The notes beneath the pieces are model-generated. The model made no database searches. It was not told where the DNA came from and worked only from the letters and a program-made list of their open reading frames with translations. This document shows, one piece after another, positions 46,581 to 58,136 of a stretch of 64,000 nt of DNA (positions are counted from its first letter, which is position 1; every line of letters starts with the position of its first letter). This DNA comes from Kappaphycus alvarezii (taxonomy: Eukaryota > Rhodophyta > Florideophyceae > Gigartinales > Solieriaceae): positions 372,001-436,000 of the forward strand of contig NADL03000604.1 in the NCBI GenBank assembly GCA_002205965.3, given 5' to 3'. A program made the position numbers and the translations under genes.

Positions 46581-48134
46581 ACGTACTTATAGCAAAAAGT
46601 TTCAGATAACGGGTAAATAAAATTTGAGACGGTGCTATCGAAAGTAGGACCAGAGATTGCAAATATTTTACAAGAAAATCCAAAGGCAACGCCATGCTTA
46701 AGTGTGGTAAGTGTCACGGAAAAATATCTTTTCCAGTAAATTGGGAAAGTCTTCCATGGCCCACAGTGTTTTCGCTAGTGATAAAGCTTGAGTAGCGATT
46801 CCATATAGCACAAAAACCTGCGGCAGAAAAGGTATTCATCTCTTTAATACTGCTAGACCCCCCAGCATCATGGAAAGTTTAAAAGCACGGGGAAGGCTAT
46901 CAGTCTCTTCATTAGAAAGCTCCGGATTTTTGTGTGTGCCAAAATTTCTGAATTCAACTGCTCGCATTTATGCTACTTCATCGAAAAGGGCTAGAGCACC
47001 AGCAGCTTGGGATCGTATCAAGGCAGGTGAAACAGGTGTCTATAAAAGCATTTTTGATGAAAAGATCAGTGTGCAGATGGGCGGGATAGGTGTGGTTGAC
47101 CAGGATAGAAGCCAGAAAAGGAATTTTATTTTGCTGAACGGTTGGTGCGATGCACTGTACCGAAATAAAGCGGCATTTTTTAGAACTGACTTTCTGTATA
47201 CAAAATTAACAGGCTTTTTTCAACTGTAGAGCTACAGTTGCACATTTCTGTCTAGTGTCAAATTTTCATTTATTCTGTTCATCTGTTTTTTCTTTTTTTT
47301 GGAATATGTTACTAAATCGGGATGCGCTCTTTAATTTTTCATAGTTGAGGCGGTCACGGAAGACAGCGCATAAAAATATCAACATATTTACCATTTGTGC
47401 GGCTGCTGCTAAACTATTTTCAAGCTCAAACTTGTTTCTTTGAAGAACTCTATGTAGGAAGTAACTGTTTAATGGTAAAAACGACTATGGAACCGAGCAT
47501 CGTCGAGGCGAACGACGGATGTGCTACCTTAAGTGTGATACTACTGTACGCACTGTAATGTATGGCTTACATTCTCTATTCTCTTTTTTTCGTCAGCACA
47601 TCTTGTCTCGGCCAGATCAGAGCTCTTTTAAAATGGCTGCCTTTTAAACCAACGATCTATCCTTCAAAAAGGACCATTCCCGGTAAATCCCGACGAACAT
47701 TCCTACTTGTGCCGGACCATTCCATGTTTTCCACACCAGTCATTCCCTTTTGAGGCTAGAGCAAGAATTTTCTATATAACGGATGAAGGGTCTCCAAGGC
47801 CAGGAGAATTTCAGTTGCACCACCATCTTGGTGCATGGGGTTGCCAAAGTCTGCCTTGGTCACATCGTTGCGCCGGTGATGCGACTAAGATGGATATTGG
47901 CCACTCAGGTTGAAAATAGTGGTGGGGAGCGCTGTTCGAGCTAAGGTGAGCTGAAATAACGCGATCCCTACGCGGGAAAGTACCAGTTGTTGGACAAATA
48001 TCGAACTTCTGAGCCCAAATGTGTGGGGTTTCAACTAGGGGATGAGGAACTTGTGACGCTGACGGCGGCTATTCCAGTTTGCCTTGGTAGTGGGGTTCTG
48101 TGTCCACTGATGATTCACTGACCATTTTTCCTTC
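46581..48134. other. gap; plus-strand ORF at 46870-47229 unsupported
   Basis: A 119-codon plus-strand ORF (46870-47229) starts with ATG but has no motif and may be chance. The ORFs at 47562-47913 are short and overlapping. The N-terminus of the Harbinger-like transposase would be expected in the right part of this gap on the minus strand, but I could not recognise it. Confidence 0.3.
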
Positions 48135-49340
48135 TCACTTGTCTGTTTTATTCTCTTCTTTAGCGTTCAGTTCGTGACTTGTAAAATCTGGTATGGAAAC
48201 TTTGGTTGTCGGGATCCAATGATAATGGTGGTAGGGGGAGTTTCGGAGCATGAACACTGGTTTGTTGGGGGTGCATTTTTGAGAGCTGATGACGGTTTTT
48301 AGCATATCATTGGGATTTGCCTTCCTCATAGCGTCTGCCGGGTTGACTGTGCCCGGTATCTGGCAAAACGATGCAATATTTCCATAGGCGGTGAATTCGC
48401 GGCAGCATTAGCCGACCTCTGTGATACAAGGCACAGTATCATTCATGAAGTTTGCGTATAAGGTTTCACAGTCAGTGTAGCTCAAAATTGGGACTATTTT
48501 TTATGACATTGAAGACGATAAGCGATATGTATTTTAGAAGCAGAGTAAAGCAACATCAAGGGCCAAAAGTTTGGATTCCTCGGTTGAGTGTAGTCTTCGT
48601 GTCGTGCGGGAGCTGTGCCAGTGGATGATGTCGAAGCTATCATATTAGTCGGCGAGACCGATGATGAATCCAATTTGCGAGTGCTTTGTGTGCAGTTTTT
48701 GGAAAGATGCGTTGCGATAAAAACGAAGATGTGTTATTTTAGCGTCCGGTGGTATGTAGCGGATTTCGGACAGGTTTTGTGTGTGTGGAGATGATAGTAC
48801 TTTTGGTCTGTTGCATGGGACAGAAATAGGTGGAACCTGCTGATATTTGTTGCGTTGGAGTGCGACTCTGGCTTAAAAGGAGGGATATAGGCTTGTGTCC
48901 ACAGCTAGACATGCCATTTTTCCCGAGTCAGGACGCAATTTTGAAATTGCCTCTGTTTTCATGTCCTGTTGAGTTCTGGTTTTGGAATCTTGTACAGTTC
49001 TTCTGGGATGTATAGTTGACGAAGGAACGTAGTTTGCGAAATGATAGTGTCGTATATCGCGTTCTATATCGATGCTTTTGAAGTCCGTAGGCGGAAATCG
49101 GGCAGCTCGGCAGAGGACCCGTTTTGCGAGCTTAACATCTTCAGACGATTTGGATGCAGGCATCGCAGTGGCGGCATCGTCATTAAAAGACGGAGTGGTT
49201 GCCTGTCAGGTGGTGCTGAACAAGAGTGATGGATCGTACATACACCGCTTGTAGTCCATGATGTTGCTACAAATTCATGGGACGACTGTATCGTTCCAGT
49301 ATTTACTGGATTCCATGCCATACATTTGGACGTTAGAATT

Positions 49341-49712
49341 TCAAACGAAACAGCGCTTGTTCGGATATAGTTGGAATTGCTCCCGTTGGGGTTGGTAATA
49401 CATCAACCGGTTCATCGTGTTGCTGTGCAAATAGGCCTTTGTGACGTCGCGGACCACGAGCGCGATTGAGTCCCCTTTTGCTTCAACTTCCTTTTCCAAT
49501 ATCAGAATGAGGGAAACTATGATACGAAGCGAACTCAAGCTGACTTTTGGGGTGTTTTCAATGACGGGATGGCGGAGGGAAGATATGTGAGAGTCAATGA
49601 CCAGACGTGCGCGATATCGGATGGGAGGTGTCGTAGTCGAGGATCTTTTGATGATATGTGTCCATTTGACGGTTTGGAGCTCTATGTAATCATCTAACGT
49701 CGTCTTTGGCAC
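49341..49712 (-). pseudogene. copia reverse transcriptase N-terminal part
   Basis: 123 codons contain YRARLVIDSHISS, VSLSSLRIIVSLILILEKE and IALVVRDVTKAYLHSN, with the first catalytic Asp present. It ends at a stop; the YVDD-like box that should follow was not found. RNase H pieces resume downstream near 48780-48620 (SQIGFIIGLAD, STEESKLLAL). Confidence 0.7.
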
Positions 49713-49805
49713 CTCTGTGACTGGACTCTATAGCATGAACTTGATTTCTTCAGCTGTCGCCTCCGTGAAGACTTTTTGTTGTTCTGCAGGGAGTTTTGCA
49801 AGTGA

Positions 49806-50418
49806 TTAAATCTTCTCTGTGGGAGTGAATAGGACTAAACAGCCCTCCGCGTCTTCAATAATACCTGTCTCGTGGATGAGTTCCAGCTCGTCTGCGTCGA
49901 TCACACCGCATGGCAACTGGGATGGACGGAGGATAATAAGGTTTTCATCGGGGGATACGTGGACAGTTAGAGGGTCTCTGAGAGATAACGCCCTGGATAA
50001 CTTGTTCTGCATGGCCGTGATGGACAGAGTGCCGTTGCACAGTGTAACATTCTGAACATCTCCTACCAATTATGTTGTGGTCGATGATGGAGGCACCTCT
50101 AGTTTGTCGATAACACCCGCATTTTCCGTATTTTCGTTCTCTCGTATCTAAGAAGCCAACGATACTTCCTCGAAGTAAGGGCTTACACGAGATATCGTGA
50201 GATGAGAATAGCTTTCCTTGAAACTTGATTGTGATCTGTGGTTTCATGATGGAATAAGCAATGCCATGGTGCCAGCCTTTATTGTGTCGGTGGAACCAGA
50301 CGCGCAGTCCAACAAAGAAAGAGCGGAGTTTGAGTTCATATCTGTGATAGGTTGACAAAACACCATGATTGAATGCATCTGCGATTAGTTTTTCGGTCCC
50401 GGTGCGTGCCATTTTCAT
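49806..50418 (-). pseudogene. copia integrase C-terminus and linker
   Basis: ORFs 49945-50418 and 49806-50069 overlap in two frames. The first carries the integrase C-terminal motif (VWFHRHNKGWHHGIAY, then ITIKFQGKLFSSHDIS). The second is an acidic linker that leads towards the reverse transcriptase. Confidence 0.5.
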
Positions 50419-51477
50419 CAGATCAATGTTGACAAGGAATAATTTGAGCTCTCAAGAATGCGATGCATTGTGCTGAAGCGGTTGTAGTGCGGTATAATGC
50501 GATCGGTGAGCTGCGTCTGAAGTTCCAGGCCATTTTGACTACGACCATGAGTTGCTCATATCATAATTATCGAGGGCCATTTGTTGACGGTTCCAATATT
50601 TTTGTATGGGTGCGGACGGCGGAGGTACTTTTTCTTTTCTGGGCAGAAGAGTGGAATGTATCCTGGCATTTTGCAGCAATGTGAAATGATCTGTCCTTTC
50701 CACAGCCCAGAATGGAGTGAGCAATTGGGACGAAGTTGCTTCTTTAGTGCGATCAGTTCCAAAGCTACCTGTCTGGACAAAGGAGAACGGTGGTGGTGGG
50801 TTTTTGGCGAAAAATGCGGCTATGATTGTCTCTGTGGGGTATAATCCCGACTATTCACAAGGTATAAGTATGCTCCGGAAGTCTGTGTTTTTTGCGCGCG
50901 TGTTACTGATCGTAAATATTCCATGCAGCGGTCTTGATAAGTTCACCAAAATTTAATGTATTTTGTGGGGAGAGTGCTTCCCAAATAGCGTCTTGCACAA
51001 ATTCGCACTCTTAAAGATGTATCGAAGACGGTTCGGAACCAATTGCGGTGCCAAAGTGAATGCTGGTAGGTCGCAGTGGTGTGCGACAACGTAGTCGATG
51101 CAGGTTGAGGCAGCTTCGTGGTGATTGTTGTGTTTCGCGCGGAATTCGCTTTAGGAGATCTCGTTCCAACTGTTTATCTTACTTGCATGTATATAAGGTT
51201 CGAAAAGTAGTAGGTTCGATAGTTTACGGAATAATTTGTCGATCGAGATGTTATGAGTTCTCATTTTGGATGCGTCTAATCGAAATTTACGTGCTGGGAC
51301 GGAAAATAAAACGGTTGCGCGAAAGTCGTCTGAAATCAGAGATACCTACATCTGATCGAGAATCTGCTGGAGTCGAAGATGGAATCGCTCTTTTTTTCTC
51401 CTCAGATTTGATCCGAAGGTCCGGAGATAGAAGAGATGGTCGGAGTATTCTTCGTGAGATCTGTAATTCAAGGCGCG

Positions 51478-52095
51478 GTGCGCAGTTGTTCTAATCTAGC
51501 TATGAAGTCCCTTCAGACAATGAGAAAAACCACACACACACACCAAGACTCACAGGGTGTTCTCTTCCCTTCTTTCTCTCTAAGCACCCCGCAGGGTAGT
51601 AGCACAATCCTCCAATAGCGAAGAGAAGTTGGGTTGATAGAGCGGGAGGGATTACTTGGACGGCTAGATGGTACAATTTTCCTCCGGATTGTAAGGCCGG
51701 ATCGGGATACGGGTAGTGCTAGAAATTTGAGAATAATAGAGTCAAAAGAACCGTGGACACAAGGGTTACAATATTGGACAAAAAGAGATGAAGTACTTGA
51801 TCGGCAGTGCTGAGTATCCCCTTTCGAAATGAGGGTGTTGTCACCCAAGACAACCTTGAAGTTCCTATTTGCATGTAGACTCCGAAGTCCGGAGTCCGGG
51901 GCGCCAAGTGTGAGTAAATATCACAAATGTGAAAGTGGTAGAATATAATGGAGTAGAGAGGGGAAATAGAAGGGGAACCGGGCGGATAAACGTGGCTTTA
52001 GCCAAAGTTGCCGTTGGTAAAGTTGTTTCAAAGGCGGAATTTGGGAGTCATGTTCAGAGCCAAAACCGGGTTGGCTGTTTATTCTAGGGCCCTAC
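51478..52095 (-). repeat. dispersed repeat, copy B (LTR-like)
   Basis: Homologous to 29272-29898 in the same orientation, with shared end blocks gtgcgcagttgttc and gggcccta. It lies immediately 5' of the minus-strand copia relic, the place for its 5' LTR and leader. A short (CA)n run lies at about 51532-51544. Confidence 0.65.
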
Positions 52096-52345
52096 TGGCC
52101 AGGTAGGTATACATACTGGTTAGCTAGGGTAGGGTTATCTACGACGAGGGGTAAGTAAAGTCAACGTCAGCCAACTAATGGAAATCTAAGCTACAGATGA
52201 GTGTTGGCGTGTCTCGGGAGAGGTAACGATGGAAAGAGGAATAGATTACGTAATCGCAGTAAAAGGATTCAGGATAAGGTAGAGAAAGGTAATTTCAGGA
52301 TAGAATATCGTGGAGATGGAAGGCAAAAGCCAAGAACGGGTAGCA

Positions 52346-52369
52346 CGCTAGAGCGATGGCGCTCTAGCG
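52346..52369. repeat. 10-bp hairpin, ATGG loop
   Basis: cgctagagcg and cgctctagcg pair perfectly around atgg. A 7-bp hairpin (ccaactg/cagttgg, 52375-52395) follows 5 bases later. Confidence 0.75.
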
Positions 52370-52580
52370 GTCCCCCAACTGTAATCGGCAGTTGGAAGTT
52401 TTATTCCCCGAGGATCTGACCCCAGGAGCTTGAGCTCCCGGAGCTCGGGCTGGTCCGAGGGGTGATTCGCAGAATCTCCCGTTCGGCCAGTAAGAAAGTC
52501 CCATCATAGATACTTGGGTATCGGATGGATAAGAAAAGCTAAGGCTAATCTATACTGATCTGTAGAAACAGTATCGTGCA

Positions 52581-52598
52581 TATGCGCATGGGCGCATA
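52581..52598. repeat. 7-bp hairpin, ATGG loop
   Basis: tatgcgc (52581-52587) pairs with gcgcata (52592-52598) around atgg, the same loop sequence as in the hairpin at 52346. Confidence 0.5.
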
Positions 52599-52685
52599 CT
52601 ATGGTTTCATGATGCCACGTGAGGGCGTTCCCTGGCGGCCCTTGAGAGCCTTGAATTGTCAGATCAAAAAATTATGTAGAAATTG

Positions 52686-52707
52686 CTAACCTGAAAATTC
52701 AGGTTAG
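52686..52707. repeat. 10-bp hairpin
   Basis: ctaacctgaa pairs with ttcaggttag around a 2-base loop. It is directly followed by repeated ttcaggat words (about 52724-52736). Confidence 0.7.
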
Positions 52708-53190
52708 TTGTCCTGGATATTCAGGATGTTCAGGATGATGCAACTTGAGTCCGTATCTTTGCAGCTAAGTTGTGCACACTCGACCACAATGAGTAAAGTC
52801 GAAACTTGGACCAAAAGGTGCCTTTCTCCTTCGAAAATATCGGGTCCAAGTTGGGGGCCGAGTGGGCTGGACTGCAAGGCAAGAGGGGTGTTTTAAGAGT
52901 CCCGCGGGTCCCAGGAGCGTAAGGCGTGGGTTACGAGACACGGGCAGAGGCATGATGTCGGAGCGTGCGTAACCTGCGCGAACTCCAAACCAATTGTCAA
53001 TGCACTCCTCGAGGAGGTGTCAAGGCGAAAGGAGGCGCGAGCTTTTTTGGAAGTGGATGGCCACGAGATGCGCCTTTTGCGGAGGTTACGGGGCAGTCCG
53101 AGGGCGCGGCCGTGTCACTGGAATACCCAGAGCGCAGGGCGACGACTCTCAACAGTCCTAATCAATGCTCCGTCATCTGGAAACTACTGA
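52708..53190 (+). pseudogene. unknown ORF with one in-frame stop
   Basis: One frame is open from 52708 to about 53190 except for TAA at 52894-52896. After the stop it reads HDVGACVTCANSKPIVNALL and FLEVDGHEMRLLRRL, which looks like real coding sequence with a Cys pair. The alternative frame 52965-53270 has a poorer composition. No family is recognised. It lies beside the cluster of small hairpins. Confidence 0.3.
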
Positions 53191-55737
53191 CTCAGGAAGA
53201 TAGCGGTGGTCCCCGCGACCTGGCTTGCAAAGGGGTGGCCCGTGAGGGCGAAGAACAACACGCTTGCTGAGCCCGGCTAGGCACCCTAGGATCAGGGTGT
53301 GATTATGTTTAGGGACTACGAGAGGCGACATGTACGGCGGTGCAGCATGTTGATAGAACGGACGGGGCCGAGGGTGTGGCTGAGGCGAAGGTCCACGCCT
53401 CAACAACATTCGGCACTGCAGCAGCACCATCCATCAACTTTTCGGTACCTTGCTTCGCCTTAATGAAGGGGAAACTACCGCGAACACATTCACCTAAACT
53501 CAATGACACTCGCTAAATGGGCTGTGGTCCAGACCAAGACCTCAATCATCACCCGCCCGAATCTCTCGCTACCTGCTTTTCCAATATCCCCTCGCGATCA
53601 AAGATCGACTCTGCAACCACAAGCGCACTACCCCCTTTGCTATTCTTACGATACAACACCAGACGCCGTAGCGCTCAATTGCTTTCCGCCGAGGGATATA
53701 TTATGAGCCTCCAGATCGGCTTATATTTGCCGACACAGCTACCCTTGACTCACTCCGATTCCCTAAGTATTAACAGCACTCACAAGGAAAGCAGCGCATG
53801 TTATCCCATTCCCTCACCAGCATCGAATGCCACCAGGGCAAAAAGATTATTTTAGACTCAACGTAAAACAAGTAGTTCATTCAGTACCCTCAAATTCAAT
53901 GCTATCTCTGAAAGTTGCCCTCCTCATCGACTTTCGTTGGAACGAAACTAAATTTCACTGAAATCGCAAAACAGCTGATTCGCACTGTCGATGAACGTAG
54001 ACCAGTCACACGTCCCCCGACCATGTCTACTAGTTGCAGAAGGTCAACGCACCTTGTTTAGCGATGGCGTCGCCGTTCCCGAGCATTCTGCCCCCCTGCC
54101 GAGCTCTTCAACGTTGCTCGATCGTCCCTGCAATCGTTAAGGCCTCGCCCAACATAAGGCTTTTCCCCTTGGCCTAGTCGCCTTTTGCTCGACCGGGCAA
54201 CTCGAAAGAAGACTAGATACAGATGCTATCAAAGACGCTTACGTGGAATGCATTCTGGCAACCCAGTTTTGACAGACTGTACTTGTTTTGCATTTTAAGC
54301 GCACCTTACCGAGTAGCGTGGACCGCTCCTGAAATGCTTCATTTGAATTGACAAAACCTCAATCCCTGAGATTTGTTGAAATACTAGTAGTGGATCAGCT
54401 GAGGAAAATAGTTTCTAGCGCATCCGAAAGCCAACATTTCCACAGCTCACTTCGTCGAAACGTCAATGACACCTGTAAAGATGTTTTGGGTTCGACGGAT
54501 GAGTGTTTGTAATATCATGATATGATACGAATTGGGAACTGAAAAGCATTTCATTTCATCATAAGTTGACACCGGGCCAAGATTCGACATGATGTGCGAG
54601 CACTAATAGTTTCAGGTCGCCCTGCAGTGGATAACGTATCGGTACTTGCATTCGTATCGTCCCATGTTGCGACCACTCTTCTCATGGGTAACAGATGTTT
54701 CAACTGCCCTGAAGAAAGTGTCTACCACGCTGCCTTCACCTGCTTTAATGTTCAGCAGAAAGGCAGATCATTGCACAGGTGGTCCGCAGGAAGCATTCAT
54801 AAAAGCATCCCCAGGAGTCCCATATGAAGAGAAAGTCAGAGAGAGCTCTGTCATGTAGTTACCGATGGTGAAGCGTCTATTTCCCCGGACCGAATAAATT
54901 GATACTAATCGACATCAGCTGCCTCGTTTGGCAAAGTGCGCCATGTGTGTCTTCAAGGCAGCGTTAACTAGTCGCCTTTTATTGTCGTCAACTGCGCGGA
55001 GCGGTGGGCTCTTTTGCAGAACCTTGTCCAGGATGATCCAGGAACGATGGTGGTAATTTCCCGTGCACTTGCTACGGTCTTTACGCTGTAATAGGATCTG
55101 ATCTTAACCACAGGCCCTCCGCTTTGCTTTTGTAACATCTTTGTGCAGAATCACCAGGCGCGGCATTGCACAACGTCCAGTTTAAACATCAATGGGTAAT
55201 GATTGCATAAAGCGCTTTGCTTGTTCAAAGGGTGCGATGACCTGTAGCTAGACTGCCAACGACACTTGGTATACAGTACAGTAGTCGATAGGAGAAATGA
55301 AAACGACTGGCACTAATTAGGGTACAACAGTAAATCAATACTTACAGTATGTGAACTAAAGTATTCGACAAGGCGTAGCCAATCAAGCTGTGTATTATTG
55401 GACTAATAGACTTGAGTTTCAATCACAATTTCCACATGAAATAATGAAGTCCCGAAACTGTCAGCAAAGCATGACGACATTTTTTTAAAAAAATTTGACA
55501 TGCATTCTCTACCCTCAAGGTAACTCCCCTTCACACATTTCAATCCAAACCCACTGCATTTCCAAACCATCCTTAGCGCTGCCCTGATTTTATTCACCTT
55601 GCCTCTCAACCGACCATCGCTTCATCACTAATCCTCCGTGCTGCCCAAGCGCCACGTTCAACGTCTCGCCCTTACTTCACCCCCCTGACTCCCTTTCCCC
55701 CTCCCTTATCCATTCCTTCTCCCCTCTTTTTACCTTC
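53191..55737. other. gap left of the gene island
   Basis: No supported gene in 2.5 kb. Short ORFs at 53503-53855 and 54594-54858 have no motif. TACAGTA-type words are at 55272 (two overlapping) and about 55343. The final 60 bases before 55738 are pyrimidine-rich and probably contain the promoter and 5' UTR of the protease gene. Confidence 0.4.
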
Positions 55738-57699
55738 ATGATTTTCAATTTCCTCACTTCCCTCGTCCTCTTCCTTTTACTCCCAACCCCATTCGCCTAC
55801 CATTCCTTCACCACCCATCTCGAAAAACGTCCCCCAAGACCACTTCTCCCAAACTCAACCCGCGGTTTTCCCTCCGTCGTACGAATCCATGAACCCCCAT
55901 AGACCACTTCTCCTCCCGCTACCCGCGTCTATCAAACTTTCTCACAACACTCGTCTCCGTTCTCAGCTTCCCTGGACTTCCCACTACCACGATGTCCAAC
56001 TCTACGGCGGCATGGTCGCCGTAGGCGAATATTACGCAAAGGTCAAAATCGGCGGTCAAACACTCCGTGTACAAATTGACACCGGCAGTGCAACTCTTGC
56101 CGTTCCTGTCAAAGAGTGTGTCAATTGTAAACGAGGTGACATGCGATATTCCTATCATGACTCTGACAGTGGCATTGCAAACATGATAGCCTGTGATGAC
56201 AGTCTTTGCGGTCGGCACACTTGTTCCCCGTATGGCTGTGGAAAGTGCTCATCTACCCAGGCTTGTTGTGCAAACAGCGATCACGACAAATGTGCTTTTC
56301 ATCTCAATTTCGGCGATGGCAGCGGTGCCAAGGGCATTTTGGTCCGAGATGAGTTTCAGTGGGGGGATGTCAAGTTTCCTGTTACTTTTGGCGGTATTCG
56401 TAGTGATTCTCCAGACTTTGAGAGGTCTCAAGTGGATGGCATTCTAGGAATGGCCTACGAGAGTTTGGCTTGCAACCCGACTTGCGTCACTCCAACATTT
56501 GATGCTATGAGAGATTCACTCTCCATGAAGGATATGTTCTCTATCTGTATCACATACGATTCTGGAAAGATTGTGCTGGGAGACTATGACCCGTTGCTCA
56601 GCACAAAGCCTGTATCATGGGTTCCGCTGGAGCTCTCCTCTCCGCCAAGTTTCTACTCGTTTCCGCTGGTTGGTAACCTTCGGGTGAACGATCACGAGCT
56701 GTCACTCCCGTCGTATTCTCGTGCCATTGTCGATTCGGGCACCACTCTCATCGTATTCTCGCACTCCACTTTTGACAAATTCAAGCGCCATTTGCAGACA
56801 AAGTACTGTGAAGTACCGGGTCTATGCTCTCACGGGAAAGATTCGTGGTTCCGACCTGCGCATTGCACACGCATTACTGACAAGGATCGGGCCAAGTTAC
56901 CTACTTTGAAATTTGGAGTCCAAGGATTTGATATTACCCTTGGCCCTGATGATTATTTGATTAATTACGCTTCCAAAGGGCCCGAGTTTTGGTGTGTTGG
57001 GATCATGGCCTTGGATGCGATGAGTGGAGGAGTAGATGTCATTCTGGGAAACACGGTGATGAAAAAATATGTCACGGTATATGATCGGGAAAATCAGCGG
57101 GTCGGATTTGCGGAATCGGATATGAACTGTGGGTTTGATGTGAAACAAGGGACAGACGAGACATTGCCGGTGCCTGACGCTGGCGAGGACGAAGAAAGTG
57201 AAGGCGAGGAAGAGGAGGAGCAGGAGCAAGAACAGGAAGGCGCGACTGGAGGCGATATTGAAGAGGGAGATTCAGGGGAGCCTAAGCATGATACAAATGG
57301 TGGTGAACCAAGGGGAAGCGCTAACAATGGACAAGGATCTGCCGGCAGTAAATGTGGAGCAGCTCGGGATTGCAACACATGTGTGCAGATTACCGATGCC
57401 AGATGTACCTGGAATTCATCGGGAGTTGTGAGGAAGGGGACTCGCGGTTGCTGATGTGTACCTTGGACGGTTTGGCAGACAAGTTGATTTACGTGATTGC
57501 TGGGGCGGGAGTTGCGGCTGTTCTCCTGGTGCTGTTGGTGGTTCTGGGTGTGCAGTCGTATCGCAAGAGGCAAGGAGCGTCGGTGAGTGGAGGGGATGAG
57601 GAAGAGGTGGAGCGCCCGCTCGCTGAAAATGAGATAGATACGAGTGCCGCATTCTCTCTGGACGATGACGAGGAGTCGGGAAGGAGGCAAGAAGATTAA
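55738..57699 (+). CDS. membrane-anchored pepsin-family (A1) aspartic protease
   Basis: Proposed structure: exon 1 at 55738-55878 encodes a classic signal peptide (MIFNFLTSLVLFLLLPTPFA) and a pro-region. An 88-base GT-AG intron (55879-55966) follows, then exon 2 to 57699. The mature enzyme has IDTGSATL (Asp about residue 85), a Cys-rich insert (CVNC...CGKCSSTQACC), a flap region, and IVDSGTT (second Asp about 303), so both catalytic residues are present. After an acidic Glu-rich stretch come CGAARDCNTC and RCTWNSSG, the start of a PSI-like Cys module. The frame then shifts near 57421-57425; one extra G would give GSCEEGD and complete the module. The second frame continues with a transmembrane helix (IYVIAGAGVAAVLLVLLVVL) and an acidic tail ending at 57699. 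A 56-base intron (57428-57483, GTGAGG donor) is an alternative to the frameshift. The predicted form is a type I secretory-pathway membrane protease, similar in layout to plasmepsin V-like enzymes. Confidence 0.85.
55879..55966 (+). other. predicted 88-base intron in the aspartic protease gene
   Basis: Donor GTACGA, acceptor preceded by a pyrimidine-rich tctccgttctcag. Removal joins the signal-peptide frame (frame of 55738) exactly to the protease frame at LPWTSHYHDVQLYGG. The ATG at 55889, which would be the first ATG of the long frame, lies inside the intron and would give a protein without a signal peptide. Confidence 0.75.
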
Positions 57700-58136
57700 A
57701 GAGAGGAATGAGTCTCAGGACGAGAGAGGACTAGTGTACAGTTGATCAAGATTTCGCCATTTTTATTAGGATTGTAAAATTTTGGCCCACGGCAAGCCTG
57801 GTAATTGGAAATTATCGGGCCGTACTGTGGGCCGTACAGTTTCTCCAGCAGGGAACCCTAGTTTTACGGGGCGCTTTGAGGTCACGACGCATCCTGCCAA
57901 AGTCCGGATCAACGATGCTGACAGATGACCGGGCGAATATTCGCGTACAGCTACGTTCTTACGCCTCACTTTGACAAAACGCCGCCGTTCAAGCAGCCCG
58001 GAACGTGCACAAGGGTTTCGAGTTGCATTACTAGTTACTTATAGTTACACACCAGATAGTTAACCCGAATCTTTTGCCTCGATCAAAACCTACACTAAAC
58101 CTGCACAGGTCTTTTGTTGAGAGTCGCTGAACAGCT
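57700..58136. promoter_or_regulatory. intergenic region between protease and SET genes
   Basis: 437 bases hold the 3' end of the protease gene and the promoter of the next gene. Visible elements are gtgtacagttg at about 57734 and a direct repeat gggccgtac(t/a)g at about 57817 and 57829. No clear poly(A) signal or TATA box. Confidence 0.35.

Larger units (their letters stand above)
48135..51480 (-). mobile_element. Ty1/copia relic, minus strand, fungal-type pol
   Basis: Read leftwards it holds an integrase C-terminal domain (LRSFFVGLRVWFHRHNKGW, about 50350-50300), a reverse transcriptase start (49341-49712), RNase H remnants, and NPADAMRKANPNDMLKT (about 48340-48290), the RNase H end with its last Asp. 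The region right of 50.4 kb should hold gag and the integrase core but is too decayed to read. A repeat (51478-52095) abuts its 5' side and may be its LTR. Confidence 0.65.

Noticed and set aside
46870-47229. Plus-strand ATG ORF of 119 codons as a gene
   Set aside because: No recognisable domain, AT-rich surroundings, no neighbouring support.
55879-55902. A 24-base GT-AG intron ending at the TAG in the protease leader
   Set aside because: Its length is a multiple of three, so it would not join the signal-peptide frame to the protease frame, and it is too short to be spliced.
57381-57478. A 98-base intron near the protease C-terminus
   Set aside because: It restores frame but removes most of the PSI-like cysteine module. 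The single-base frameshift explanation keeps the module and fits the pattern in neighbouring genes.
57094-57690. Minus-strand ORF of 198 codons under the protease C-terminus
   Set aside because: It is a low-complexity Ser/Pro shadow of the acidic coding strand.
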